64,000 nucleotides of DNA from Candidatus Thalassarchaeum sp. (GCA_016777225.1 JADHRW010000002.1:65284-129283), one strand, 5' to 3'; shown: positions 44,850 to 54,362, counted from the stretch's first letter. Notes: a model not told the origin generated them from the sequence alone. Program-made: numbers and translations.

Positions 44850-46286
44850 ATGAGTGAAAATCGTAAATGTCAAGTCTTGATTGTAGGCGCAGGACCAGGG
44901 GGTTATGTAGCTGCAATAAGATCAGCACAGCTCGGCTTAGAAACTATAATTGTTGAAGGAGATAAGCCAGGAGGTGTTTGTTTAAACATTGGATGTATAC
45001 CGAGTAAAGCAATTATTCATGCTGCTGAACGCTATGAATCATTAACAAAACATTCAGCCGATAATGGCCACATGGGAATTACAATAAATGATAATCCTAA
45101 TCTCGACATGAAGGGAATTGTAGAATGGAAAGATACTATAGTTCAGAGACTTACTAAAGGTGTTGAAGCACTTGTGAAAGGTTCTGGTGCTGAATTGATA
45201 AATGGTTGGGCAACATTTTCTAGCTCAAAGCAATGTACAGTAAAAACTAATCAAGGAGATATAATTATTGATGCAGAGAATGTAATTATTGCTACTGGAT
45301 CAACTCATATAGATTTGCCATTTATGCCATGTGATGAAGAATTTATTCTATCGTCAACAGGTGCATTGAGTCTACAAAAACTCCCTAAGAAGGTCGCTAT
45401 AGTTGGAGGGGGATATATAGGACTAGAGTTAGGTTGTGCACTTTCAAAATTAGGTTCGGAAGTTACTGTCATTGAAGGAATGGATAGTATACTTGGAATT
45501 ATGGATAAAGAGATACGAAGGCCATTAGAAATATGGCTGAAGAAAAATAAAGTCACCGTCCATACAAACGCTCTAGCAAGAGGTTCAAAAATCAAAGGAA
45601 AGGGAGCTTCTAGTAAAGTAGAATTAACTTTTGAAAAAGATTCAGAAGAGCATAAAATTACTGTAGACAAAGTGTTAGTTACTGTAGGAAGAAGCCCTAA
45701 TTCCAAAGGTTGGGGTCTGGAAAATATGGGTATCCGTATGGATACATCCGGGAGATTCATTCGAATTGACAGACAATGCAGAACTTCAGCACCAGGAGTT
45801 TATGCTATTGGCGATGTAGCAGGAGAACCTATGTTAGCGCACAAGGCAAGTGCACAAGGAGAAATGGTTGCAGAAATAATTTCAGGAGAAAAAAGAGAAT
45901 TTGATAAGGTAGCAATACCAGCAATAGTGTTCACAGAACCCGAGATTGTTTCTGTAGGACTTACCCCCGATGAAGCTAAAGAACGTGGTGAAGAAATTAT
46001 TACAGGAAAATTCCCCTTAGCAGCAAATGGTCGAGCTTTGACCCTAGAAGCAGAGAAAACTGGAGGATTTATTCGGGTAACTGCTAGAGAATCCGATCAT
46101 GTTATCCTAGGTATTCAAGCTGTAGGAAGTCATGTCGCAGAATTACATGGAGAATTTGTCTTAGCCCTAGAAATGGGTGCATTATTGGAAGATATCGCAG
46201 ACACTGTCCATGCACATCCAACAATGACTGAGGCATTTCATGAGAGTGTATTGAAATCTCTTGGTCATGCAATACATTCCGCCTGA
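44850..46286 (+). CDS. lpdA: Dihydrolipoyl dehydrogenase (E3)
   Basis: FAD enzyme that reoxidises the dihydrolipoyl arm with NAD+, shared by the dehydrogenase and by glycine cleavage. The 478-residue product has an FAD-binding GAGPGGYVAA, the redox pair in GGVCLNIGCIPSKA (C44, C49), a second Rossmann GGGYIGLELG, YAIGDVAGEPMLAHKA, and the base His in VHAHPTMTEAFHE. AAGGTGATAAT precedes the ATG. The stop is followed at once by the lipB frame. Confidence 0.97.
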   Translation: MSENRKCQVLIVGAGPGGYVAAIRSAQLGLETIIVEGDKPGGVCLNIGCIPSKAIIHAAERYESLTKHSADNGHMGITINDNPNLDMKGIVEWKDTIVQRLTKGVEALVKGSGAELINGWATFSSSKQCTVKTNQGDIIIDAENVIIATGSTHIDLPFMPCDEEFILSSTGALSLQKLPKKVAIVGGGYIGLELGCALSKLGSEVTVIEGMDSILGIMDKEIRRPLEIWLKKNKVTVHTNALARGSKIKGKGASSKVELTFEKDSEEHKITVDKVLVTVGRSPNSKGWGLENMGIRMDTSGRFIRIDRQCRTSAPGVYAIGDVAGEPMLAHKASAQGEMVAEIISGEKREFDKVAIPAIVFTEPEIVSVGLTPDEAKERGEEIITGKFPLAANGRALTLEAEKTGGFIRVTARESDHVILGIQAVGSHVAELHGEFVLALEMGALLEDIADTVHAHPTMTEAFHESVLKSLGHAIHSA

Positions 46287-46295
46287 GGTGATTAT

Positions 46296-46967
46296 CTGAG
46301 AGGAGTACGAGTCCTTAGGGCTGGTGTTGTAGAACATGGTATTGTTTCAGAAGCTATGCGAATCATGCAAAAAAAAAGAATTAGAGATGAGATTCCAGAT
46401 ACTATAATTCTAGTTGAGCACCCTGAAATTGTTACAATTGGCCCTAAGGCAGTAAGAGATGGAGTCACGGTAACTGATGACTATTCTCAATCGATTGTTG
46501 ATAGAGGTGGAGGCATTACGTGGCATGGACCAGGGCAACTAGTATTGTATCCAATAATCAAATGGAATTCAAATGAACAGAGTATCAAAGGAATAATTAG
46601 TAAAATGGAACAACTAGTCATAAAAACTCTCGAGGACCTAAACATAATTGGTTACAGGGATCCTGCAATGATGGGAGTATGGGTAGATGACAAAAAAGTA
46701 TGTTCAATTGGCTTGGCGTTTCTTCATTGGGTAAGTAGACATGGCCTAGCACTTAATTATGCTACACCAGGGGTTCGAATAGAAAATCTTCCTTGCTGTG
46801 GAATGGACATAGGAAAAACAACTTCACTAGATAAATTAGGATATAATAAGAATCTTAATGGTGAGAAAATAACAAGAGAATTACTGGAAAAAACAATATT
46901 ATCTAATATTGAATTAATTCTAGATAGGGTGCCTGATGCTCCTTTAGAATGGAATTTAGAGGAATGA
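46296..46967 (+). CDS. lipB: Octanoyltransferase, apparently starting at CTG
   Basis: Moves octanoyl groups from acyl carrier to lipoyl domains, before LipA acts. Core motifs are LVEHPEIVTIGP, DRGGGITWHGPGQLVLYPI, and the catalytic region KVCSIGLAF...HGLALNYATPG with the Cys in LPCCGMD. The first in-frame ATG (46356) lies inside the conserved N-terminus. The frame stays open to the lpdA stop with no ATG, GTG or TTG. GGTGATTATCTG at 46287-46298 copies the spacing of GGTGATAATATG before lpdA, so CTG at 46296 is the likely start (223 aa). Confidence 0.93.
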   Translation: MRGVRVLRAGVVEHGIVSEAMRIMQKKRIRDEIPDTIILVEHPEIVTIGPKAVRDGVTVTDDYSQSIVDRGGGITWHGPGQLVLYPIIKWNSNEQSIKGIISKMEQLVIKTLEDLNIIGYRDPAMMGVWVDDKKVCSIGLAFLHWVSRHGLALNYATPGVRIENLPCCGMDIGKTTSLDKLGYNKNLNGEKITRELLEKTILSNIELILDRVPDAPLEWNLEE

Positions 46968-46969
46968 AA

Positions 46970-48160
46970 ATGATTCAACCTAAAAAAAGTGAAATGTCGA
47001 AACATTGGAGACTCAATGAAAAAATCGTTTTTTTAAATCATGGTTCATATGGTGCAACGCCAACAATAGTTCTGAATGAACAAAAACGTTGGCAACTACT
47101 TCTAGAAAAAGATCCAGTCAAATTTTTTGAAGATATTGCTCCTAAAGCATTAATTGAATCTCGCAAAGCAATAGCAAATCTTGTGAATTGTGATTATGAG
47201 GATTTAGCACTTATAGAAAATGCAACTTCTGGAGTAAATATAATCTTGAGATCGCTGAAATTTGATGAGGGAGATGAGATAATAGTTCCAAATCATGCAT
47301 ATCAGGCTTGTAGAAATACTATAGATTATGTTGCTGAAAAATCAGGAGCAGTCGTAGTCACTTGTGATATCCCATTTCCCATACAAGGAAATCAAATAAT
47401 TATTGATAATATTATGAAATGTGTAACTGAAAATACTAAATTAGCCATGATAGATACAGTAACCAGTCCGACAGGTCTTCTGATGCCCTTTGAAGAACTG
47501 GTAGGATTGTTAGAATCTAAAGGAGTAAATGTTCTATTAGATGCCGCTCATGGAATAGGAATGATTCCTTTAGATATTGAAAAGATTGGCGCATCTTACA
47601 CTACCAGTAATTGCCATAAATGGTTGTGTGCACCAAAAGGCTCGGCTTTTTTACATGTCAGGAAAGACTTGCAAAGTTTGATTCATCCATTAACTATCAG
47701 TCATGGAATGACCGCTCCGTTAGGAGATTCTACTAGATTCAGACATGAGTTTGATTGGACTGGAACTAGAGATGTCTCAGCATGGTGCGCATTACCGTTT
47801 GTAATAGATGAATTCAGTAAACTAGTTGGTATGAATTGGAATGAGATAATGACACATAATAGAAAACTGGTGATAAAAGGAAGGAATATCATTTGTGAGA
47901 AATTGAGTATTATACCTCCATGCCCTGAGAATATGATTTCTAGTATCGCTACAATAAAAATATCTTCAAAACAAGTCAGTATTACTGATTTATATGAAAT
48001 AGATCCACTTCATGAGAAACTACTAGAAGATTACAACATACAAGTACCTGTTTGGTCATGGCCAAATCCACAAGGAAGATATATTAGAATTTCAGCCCAG
48101 ATTTATAATAATGAGGACGAATATAAATATCTGGCGAATATTCTAGAAAAATGTCTATAG
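46970..48160 (+). CDS. Class V aminotransferase, isopenicillin-N-epimerase-like
   Basis: The roughly 396-residue PLP enzyme has FLNHGSYGATP at the start, a common mark of the CefD-like group. It also has ENATSGVNIILRSL, NHAYQACRNTIDYV, LDAAHGIGMIPLDI and the PLP lysine in TSNCHKWLCAPKGSAFLH. It is probably a racemase, desulfhydrase or aminotransferase; the substrate is unknown. GAGG at 46958 suits the ATG at 46970. An ATG at 46964 overlapping the lipB stop is also possible. The protein may be unrelated to lipoate despite the coupling. Confidence 0.88.
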   Translation: MIQPKKSEMSKHWRLNEKIVFLNHGSYGATPTIVLNEQKRWQLLLEKDPVKFFEDIAPKALIESRKAIANLVNCDYEDLALIENATSGVNIILRSLKFDEGDEIIVPNHAYQACRNTIDYVAEKSGAVVVTCDIPFPIQGNQIIIDNIMKCVTENTKLAMIDTVTSPTGLLMPFEELVGLLESKGVNVLLDAAHGIGMIPLDIEKIGASYTTSNCHKWLCAPKGSAFLHVRKDLQSLIHPLTISHGMTAPLGDSTRFRHEFDWTGTRDVSAWCALPFVIDEFSKLVGMNWNEIMTHNRKLVIKGRNIICEKLSIIPPCPENMISSIATIKISSKQVSITDLYEIDPLHEKLLEDYNIQVPVWSWPNPQGRYIRISAQIYNNEDEYKYLANILEKCL

Positions 48161-48203
48161 AAATTAAGCAATACTTCAAGATGTCTAGTTCGTACGGTAA
48201 ATC

Positions 48204-48776
48204 ATGCCTTCCGCAGTTGTAGCCTTGACTGGTGCGTCTGGTGCTCAGTATGCAGTGAGACTTGTAGAAGCACTTTCAGAGGCATCTTGGGAAGTTGATT
48301 TAATAGTAACTAATGCAGGAGCAATCAACTTACATCTAGAATGTGAAATGACGCCTGAGGACTTATCTAAAATTAAGGGAGTTACTTTACAAGATAATAA
48401 AAATCTAGCCGCAAGACCTGCTTCAGGATCCGCTAAATTTGATGCATATATCATTTGTCCTACAAGTGGTACAACTATTGGTAAAATAGCAGCAGGGATT
48501 TCAGATAATCTTGCAACTAGAAGCGCTTTAGTTGCCTTGAAAGAGAGAAGAAAACTAATTTTAGTCCCTAGAGAAACACCTTTTGCAACTGCACATCTAG
48601 AAGCTATGACAAAAATGTCAACATGGGGGGTAGTAATTTTGCCTGCGAGTCCAGGTTTTTATCATAGTCCAAAGACAATAGATGAGTTAATTGATTTTGT
48701 TGTTGCTAGGATATTAGATCAATTAGATATTGAACATAATTTAGGGAAAAGATGGTCTGGCGAAGAAGTTAACTAA
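48204..48776 (+). CDS. ubiX: Flavin prenyltransferase (UbiX/PadI family)
   Basis: Makes prenylated FMN, the cofactor of UbiD-type decarboxylases. The 190-residue product has the FMN-binding ALTGASGAQYAVRLVE, the strand-loop CPTSGTTIGKIAAGISDNL, LVPRETPFATAHLEAM and the end VILPASPGFYHSPKTIDELIDFV, all standard for the family. No ubiD gene is in the window. It follows the class V aminotransferase gene after 43 bases. Confidence 0.95.
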   Translation: MPSAVVALTGASGAQYAVRLVEALSEASWEVDLIVTNAGAINLHLECEMTPEDLSKIKGVTLQDNKNLAARPASGSAKFDAYIICPTSGTTIGKIAAGISDNLATRSALVALKERRKLILVPRETPFATAHLEAMTKMSTWGVVILPASPGFYHSPKTIDELIDFVVARILDQLDIEHNLGKRWSGEEVN

Positions 48777-48816
48777 ATCTAATTCTTAAGACACCCCAAT
48801 TTGTTATAATCTGAAA

Positions 48817-49275
48817 TTATTTATTACAATAATCGATAATTTCTTGGTAATTAGGTTCAATACCTGGATTTTCTGCTACCCATGAATAACCAACTCGGCC
48901 ATCTTCATCAATTACAAATACTGATCTCTGTGAAGCAATATATCCTGGCATAACAAAACTAATTCCTACACCATAAGAATTTGTAGCCTCTCTATGAGTA
49001 TCCGAAAGTAATGGAAATCCAATAGAATTTTTATTTGCGAATTCATTATTAGAAAATATTGAATCAACACTAATACCAAAAACTTCTACTTCCATCCCCT
49101 CAAATTTAGCCATTGAATCCGTTAAACTACACATTTCAGTAGTACAAACACCGGTAAATGCCGCAGGATAAAATGCGAGTACTACCTTATTACCAATCGA
49201 GTCACTCAAAGTAACCATATTCCTATCATTCGCCATCAAAGTAAAATTTGGTGCTGTGTCGCCTACTGAAACCAT
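48817..49275 (-). CDS. Peroxiredoxin, PrxQ/BCP-like
   Basis: Thiol peroxidase of about 152 residues from the ATG at 49275 (an ATG at 49299 would add a less likely prefix). It has VGDTAPNFTL, then AFYPAAFTGVCTTEMCSLTD. The peroxidatic Cys is the first Cys, and a second Cys lies five residues on (CxxxxC). That is the layout of one class of PrxQ with an intrahelical resolving Cys. LLSDTHREATNSYGV and the RSVFVIDEDG strand follow. It is divergent from the thioredoxin-like gene, with 56 bases between the starts. Confidence 0.92.
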   Translation of the reverse strand: MVSVGDTAPNFTLMANDRNMVTLSDSIGNKVVLAFYPAAFTGVCTTEMCSLTDSMAKFEGMEVEVFGISVDSIFSNNEFANKNSIGFPLLSDTHREATNSYGVGISFVMPGYIASQRSVFVIDEDGRVGYSWVAENPGIEPNYQEIIDYCNK

Positions 49276-49331
49276 ATACATGCGGAACGATAGAGCCATT
49301 CAAAGATAACCGTCTCTTGGGTTGTATCATA

Positions 49332-49676
49332 ATGAAAGAGGTTGTAACTATAGATGACTGGGAAAATACACTTTCTGAGTCAAAAATAATACTATTAATT
49401 ACTAAGAAAACGTGCAAAGATTGTATAATAGTCGAAAGATACTTGGAATTAAATAATTATTTCATAAATAAAATTCCAGTAAGAAAAATTTCTTTAGATA
49501 ATCCTAATTCTGAAATAATAAGAAATCAGATAGAATGGATTAACATAGAGGTAGATATAATTCCTTTTTGGGTTTTAATGAATCGAGGAAAACGTTTATT
49601 CAGCATTAGAGGCGACATAAAACAAGCTATGAAAATATCTACATTCTCTCAGGTGAATCAATCCCAAGAAGATTAA
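49332..49676 (+). CDS. Thioredoxin-like protein with CKDC motif
   Basis: The 114-residue product starts at the ATG at 49332. A longer frame from 49248 runs over the peroxiredoxin promoter and is rejected. It shows a strand ILLITKKTCKDCIIVERYLE with a CxxC redox pair, then EVDIIPFWVLMNRGKRLFSIRG, where the cis-Pro region is replaced by IIPFWV. This is a short thioredoxin fold. It could reduce the divergent peroxiredoxin; this is inference from position. The last 38 bases overlap the convergent argS end. Confidence 0.8.
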   Translation: MKEVVTIDDWENTLSESKIILLITKKTCKDCIIVERYLELNNYFINKIPVRKISLDNPNSEIIRNQIEWINIEVDIIPFWVLMNRGKRLFSIRGDIKQAMKISTFSQVNQSQED

Positions 49677-51366
49677 GCCCGGTACTAAGAGTTCTAGCAG
49701 TAAGGCTACACAAAGCTAACCGATTATTCATTGTAGATTCTGAATCATATACTAAAACAGGGCAATTCTCATAGAATGATGCAAATTCTTGTGCTAATTT
49801 ATGTAAATAAACTGCTAGGCGATGTGGCGCATAATTATTTATTGCGTCATCTATAGACTCAGAGAATCGTATTAAAACTCTGCAAAGTGATGCTTCATTT
49901 ACATTTGTAATCTGTATTTCAGTATTTTCAAAAGAATCCTTATAGATAGATGCTTTTCTAAAAATACTACAGATTCTGGCATGAGCGTATTGAAGATAAG
50001 GAGCAGTATTACCATCAAAAGAAAGCATTTTATCCCAATCAAATACATAATTTTTATTTCTATCAACTGAAAGATCTGCATATTTAACTGAACCTATACC
50101 AATCATTTTTGAGATTTCTTTTCTTTCGGATTCTTTCATCCCAGGATTTTTCTCTAAGATAGATTTATCTGCTCTAATAATAGACTCTTCAAGTAAATCT
50201 TTCAAACTGATTGCTTCACCATCTCTACTTGCAAGTTTTTTTCCATCAGTACCAACTACTAAACCAAATGGAATATGTACAGATTTAATCGAATTGTCCA
50301 TAAAATTTGCTTGGCGGGCTACTTGAAAGACCATATCAAAGTGTTGAGATTGCTCAGCTCCAACCACATATAGAAATTCTGTACCTCCGATTTTTTCTAC
50401 ACGATTAATAATACAAGCAAGATCACTTGTAGCATAATTGTAGCCGCCATCTCCTTTGCGAATTATTAGAGGTAGTGGTTCATTCTCACGGTTTACCCAA
50501 CCTTCGGGAAATACTACCATGGCGCCATTACTCTCTACAATCAGGCCCTGATCGTCTAACCTTTGAACAACTTCTGGAAGTAACTCATCATATATTGACT
50601 CACCTGCTAAATTATCATCATTAAGTAAAACATTCAACATACGGTATACTTCGTTAAAGTGCAATAGAGAAATATCTACTAATTCCTTCCATAATTCTAT
50701 TGTTTCTGATTCTTTAGACTGAAGTTTAACAACCCGTTCACGTGATCGATTAGCAAAATCTTCAGAATTATCAAATTTATACCTAGCGTCTTTGTAGAAA
50801 TCTGTTAAATCTATATCACCTACATCTATATGATCACATTCAAGAAAATGTTCGATCAGCATGCCAAAAGGAGTCCCCCAATCGCCAATATGATTTTCAC
50901 CAATAACTTGATGTCCTTTGTATGTTAGAATCCTAGCTAATGCATCGCCTATTACTGTAGAACGTAAATGACCAACATGCATTCTTTTAGCCACATTTGG
51001 AGAAGAATAATCTATTATTATGGTTTTCTTATCTTCAATTTCAACACCTAGTTTAAAATCTGAATTTATAATCGATACTCTATCTGATAACCAAGAATTG
51101 GTAGCCTTGAAGTTAACAAAACCATTAATCGAAGAAGTAGTTGCAATATCTAATAATCTCAGATTTAGATCAGATGAGATATCATCTGCAATTTCATTAG
51201 GGGATTTTCTTAATATTTTAGATAATGAATGACATGGTAAGGCTATATCTCCATGAGATAAATCAGTAGCATTACCAATCAGATCTAACCAATCAGGTTC
51301 ACCTATTTCTAATCTCAACATAGTTTCAGAGAGTATAGGAATTATTTCATTACGAAGACTTCTCAT
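49639..51366 (-). CDS. argS: Arginyl-tRNA synthetase
   Basis: The 575-residue class I synthetase has the HIGH-type motif in SSPNVAKRMHVGHLRSTVIG (HVGH 130-133) and a GDWGTPFGMLIEHF segment. VVGTDGKKLASRDGEAIS takes the KMSKS place, and the DALR anticodon-binding end has YLHKLAQEFASFYENCPVL. The N-terminal additional domain is present but rather short. The start is 9 bases from the prf1 stop on the same strand. Confidence 0.97.
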   Translation of the reverse strand: MRSLRNEIIPILSETMLRLEIGEPDWLDLIGNATDLSHGDIALPCHSLSKILRKSPNEIADDISSDLNLRLLDIATTSSINGFVNFKATNSWLSDRVSIINSDFKLGVEIEDKKTIIIDYSSPNVAKRMHVGHLRSTVIGDALARILTYKGHQVIGENHIGDWGTPFGMLIEHFLECDHIDVGDIDLTDFYKDARYKFDNSEDFANRSRERVVKLQSKESETIELWKELVDISLLHFNEVYRMLNVLLNDDNLAGESIYDELLPEVVQRLDDQGLIVESNGAMVVFPEGWVNRENEPLPLIIRKGDGGYNYATSDLACIINRVEKIGGTEFLYVVGAEQSQHFDMVFQVARQANFMDNSIKSVHIPFGLVVGTDGKKLASRDGEAISLKDLLEESIIRADKSILEKNPGMKESERKEISKMIGIGSVKYADLSVDRNKNYVFDWDKMLSFDGNTAPYLQYAHARICSIFRKASIYKDSFENTEIQITNVNEASLCRVLIRFSESIDDAINNYAPHRLAVYLHKLAQEFASFYENCPVLVYDSESTMNNRLALCSLTARTLSTGLNLLGIDSPERM

Positions 51367-51375
51367 TCCATCACC

Positions 51376-52623
51376 TCAGGACCAAGCATACCTCAGCATT
51401 GCAGCTATACCACCAAATGAATTATGTAATGTAGCACCTTCTTCTGTATCAAGAGAAACTAAAGTCACCTTAGCTGAAGTATGAGTAGCCAATTCAGTTA
51501 ATTCATCGATAAGATCCATTGTTTTATCAGGATCTTCAACTAAATTATCGGAATTACATTTAGGACAATTTGGTATATCTGTCAGACTATTGTGAGTCTG
51601 ACTCCACTCATTAGAACATGATTTACATATCCATCCAACTCGTCTTTTACGTAAACCTTCGGATATTAATACAGTTGCAACAGCCCCTTGATCTAGAGCA
51701 TCTCTAACCATCATTTCTCCATATGTAGCCTTGGGATGTGCTTGCATCACCTCTCTAAGAAAATTATCAACTAACTTTCTTTCCACATCAAGTTCGATTT
51801 GATCCATTAATCCGCCAGCACGTTGAATTAATTCTCTTAAGCCGGAATCATTAGAATATCCAACATCAAAGTGAGGTTCTCGAATTAATTTCTTAATTTC
51901 ATGATGGAAATAATCGTTTCTTACAAGAAAATCTTTCGTGGCTCCCGGTCCACCGATGATTATCCCCTTCAAATCATCGAGCATTGGAAGCCAATAAGCA
52001 CAGGCCCTTTCGGCTGATTTCTTGAAAAAATTATGTGCGGCTTCTTCAATCAATCTTTCGAAACGTTGAGCGGATTGACCTCCTCTTCCGTGTTTAGATG
52101 GAACTTGGGAAGTAATGTGTTCTTGACAATGGTGTCTCTTACCAGATGCTAAACCATAAGCTGATTCTGATCTATCAATAACAAATAATCCATATGCAGT
52201 CTTATCAATTAACATATGTTCAAGTTGAGATGCCTCAAAAGAAGAATCACACCTATATCTGAATGAGGGGAATGCCTCAGGAGGATCGTCGACAACTACC
52301 GATATTAATCTGGTTTTGTTATTCCCAGTAATTACATGCCCGACGAATAGAGCAATCCCTCTCTCTCCAGGTGTTTTGTATCTTCCTAATGTAGAAACTG
52401 CAGATTCGATAGCGTCAGTCACGTGTTTACGAGTTGATTTAGACTTGATATTAGCTGCCTGGCCACCTTCCTGAATTAGATGATTTCTGACATCATGCAA
52501 CATCTTTTCAGGAGGTATTATCACGGTTACTAACTCTGTACCCATACCTCGCATTTTCGAAACTTCTTCTAGTGTCTTACGGGCACGAAGTTTACGTTTT
52601 TGCATCTCTAAGTCTTCGGACAC
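51376..52623 (-). CDS. prf1: Peptide chain release factor aRF1
   Basis: Reads all three stop codons and triggers peptide release, eukaryote/archaea type. The 415-residue product has the stop-codon NIKS motif (58-61), the GGQ loop in KHGRGGQSAQRF (181-183), and a C-terminal minidomain with zinc-like Cys pairs (CKSC...CPKC). It is the upstream partner of argS in a translation gene pair. Confidence 0.97.
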   Translation of the reverse strand: MSEDLEMQKRKLRARKTLEEVSKMRGMGTELVTVIIPPEKMLHDVRNHLIQEGGQAANIKSKSTRKHVTDAIESAVSTLGRYKTPGERGIALFVGHVITGNNKTRLISVVVDDPPEAFPSFRYRCDSSFEASQLEHMLIDKTAYGLFVIDRSESAYGLASGKRHHCQEHITSQVPSKHGRGGQSAQRFERLIEEAAHNFFKKSAERACAYWLPMLDDLKGIIIGGPGATKDFLVRNDYFHHEIKKLIREPHFDVGYSNDSGLRELIQRAGGLMDQIELDVERKLVDNFLREVMQAHPKATYGEMMVRDALDQGAVATVLISEGLRKRRVGWICKSCSNEWSQTHNSLTDIPNCPKCNSDNLVEDPDKTMDLIDELTELATHTSAKVTLVSLDTEEGATLHNSFGGIAAMLRYAWS

Positions 52624-52721
52624 AGGCTACCCTCGTCTACCGCCAAAGAGGTGGGCATTTCAACCCTTCATCCTCAGCATAGCCTAGACATTGATAGAGA
52701 AGCAGTGCAGCCGAATGCCTG

Positions 52722-53429
52722 ATGACGAGTATTGTGGCGGCTCTTGGAGGAAGTTTGCTACGTCCAGAAATAGAGAATAAACATCTATGGTTAGATGATT
52801 TAATATCAATAATTAGAGATAGAGTGGTAATGGGCGATAGATTGGGTCTGGTTATTGGAGGTGGTGCTCCTGCTAGAGAAGGAATTGATTTAGCAAGGCC
52901 TTTGATAAATGATGATTATCACTTAGATAAAATCGGTATTGCTGCAACTAGGTTAAATGCCACAATAATTAGGGAAGCGATTTCTGAAGCAGGGATTTCA
53001 GTTTCAGGGATTATCCCCTCCAGTGTAAATGAAGCTGTACAATTACTCGAAGAAAAACCAGTTGTAGTTATGGGAGGCACTATCCCAGGACATACTACAG
53101 ATGCAGTCGCGATAAGATTTGCAATTGCTGCTTCAGCAAAAAAATGTATTATTGCAACAAATGTAGATAGAGTATATGATGAAGACCCTCGATTAAATCC
53201 AGATACTAAAGCCCATGACTACCTAAATCATGAAGAGTTACAAAAAATTGTAGGTCCACCAGAGCATAAAAAAGCGGGCCAATCTAGTGTTGTTGATCCA
53301 ATAGGGGTTTTTGAAGCTTCAAAGGCAAAACTAGAATTAAATATATTAGACGGAAGAATAAGTAATACACTAAGGAGAGCAATGGAAGGCTCAGAATTTG
53401 ATGGTACAGTGATTTCTTCGGAGAGATAA
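52722..53429 (+). CDS. pyrH: Uridylate kinase, archaeal type
   Basis: Phosphorylates UMP to UDP. The 235-residue product of the amino-acid-kinase fold has AALGGSLLRP, LVIGGGAPAREGIDLAR, VMGGTIPGHTTDAVAIRFA and ATNVDRVYDEDPRLNP. These match archaeal UMP kinases more than bacterial PyrH. It is divergent from prf1 and is followed after two bases by the small zinc-ribbon membrane gene. Confidence 0.95.
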   Translation: MTSIVAALGGSLLRPEIENKHLWLDDLISIIRDRVVMGDRLGLVIGGGAPAREGIDLARPLINDDYHLDKIGIAATRLNATIIREAISEAGISVSGIIPSSVNEAVQLLEEKPVVVMGGTIPGHTTDAVAIRFAIAASAKKCIIATNVDRVYDEDPRLNPDTKAHDYLNHEELQKIVGPPEHKKAGQSSVVDPIGVFEASKAKLELNILDGRISNTLRRAMEGSEFDGTVISSER

Positions 53430-53431
53430 AT

Positions 53432-53740
53432 ATGAGTAGAGCCGATAAAATTGCTAAAATGGCCACAAGAACTGCCGTTCAGGCTAAAGAAGCATCTAAT
53501 GTTTCTAAAAAACGAAGTCGGGCGAAGAGTGGAGTAACATTTGAATTACACAAACATTGTGTAATCTGCTCAGTGCCTATATCAATAAATAATGAACCAC
53601 CATTATGCCATAGTGAAGAATGTCATATCAATAGAAGTAGAAAGGAATCCTCAAGAAAAAGGCTTTCTGTTTTATTATATGTAGGAGTAGCAGTTTTCTT
53701 AGTCCCAATAATAATACAAATTGCTGGGGCGTTAAGTTAA
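53432..53740 (+). CDS. Zinc-ribbon protein with C-terminal membrane helix (DUF2116-like)
   Basis: The 102-residue product has a basic N-terminal region and a Cys-rich ribbon with HKHCVICSVPI and LCHSEECHINR. A basic stretch then leads into one membrane helix (VLLYVGVAVFLVPIIIQIAG). This matches the DUF2116 layout found next to translation or nucleotide genes in archaea. Function is not known. It is in an operon-like position behind pyrH. Confidence 0.8.
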   Translation: MSRADKIAKMATRTAVQAKEASNVSKKRSRAKSGVTFELHKHCVICSVPISINNEPPLCHSEECHINRSRKESSRKRLSVLLYVGVAVFLVPIIIQIAGALS

Positions 53741-53768
53741 ATTGAGATACTAAGCTAAAGTGATTTAT

Positions 53769-54362
53769 ATGATGGTTAGAATTCTTTCGATACTCCCTGT
53801 AATTACAGGAACAATATGTGTAATATTGTTATTAGGAAGTATAATTGGTATAAATCTGGGAGATGATAGTAGTACAATAGATATGGTTCCTTGTGAGATT
53901 GATGATTCAGGAACCTGCTTCGTTGCAATGACGCCTGAGATAGATCCACCGACAATATTCGGTATACTCGATATTAATTTAGAAATAAGTTGGACAGAAA
54001 ATATAGATTCATGGTTTGCAGTAGTTGAAAGTAAAGCAGCGATTAATTGCCCACCAAGTGATAGTACATGGTTAACAGACTGTACTGCAGAAGACATAGA
54101 TGAGTACATTATAATAGGTGGAGATGATGAAGAAGATGGGATAATTAATTGGAATGTTCAAACTGATGAATATCGTATCGTCACAGGAGGGAGAGAAGGT
54201 GCAGATATTGGAGATAAACAAGTTTTGACAACAAATACAGAAATTAGTTTCGATTGGAAAGTTGAATGGATTTTATTTACCATATCAGTAACTCTCTTTA
54301 TTGGTGCTGGTGAAATGGCGTTTCCAATAAGGAAATTATTTCGAAGAATTAGAGAAAATTGA
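53769..54362 (+). CDS. Unknown membrane protein with acidic external domain
   Basis: About 197 residues from the ATG at 53769 (GTGAT upstream; the frame opens at a GTG at 53760). An N-terminal hydrophobic helix, an acidic extracytoplasmic part of about 130 residues with four Cys (CEIDDSGTC, CPPSDSTWLTDC), and a second helix near the C-terminus (WILFTISVTLFIGAGEMAF) are visible. The Cys could form disulfides. No family was recognised. Confidence 0.7.
   Translation: MMVRILSILPVITGTICVILLLGSIIGINLGDDSSTIDMVPCEIDDSGTCFVAMTPEIDPPTIFGILDINLEISWTENIDSWFAVVESKAAINCPPSDSTWLTDCTAEDIDEYIIIGGDDEEDGIINWNVQTDEYRIVTGGREGADIGDKQVLTTNTEISFDWKVEWILFTISVTLFIGAGEMAFPIRKLFRRIREN

Noticed and set aside
49248-49331. 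Longer start of the thioredoxin-like gene
   Set aside because: It would run through the start and promoter of the divergent peroxiredoxin gene; the fold begins after the ATG at 49332.
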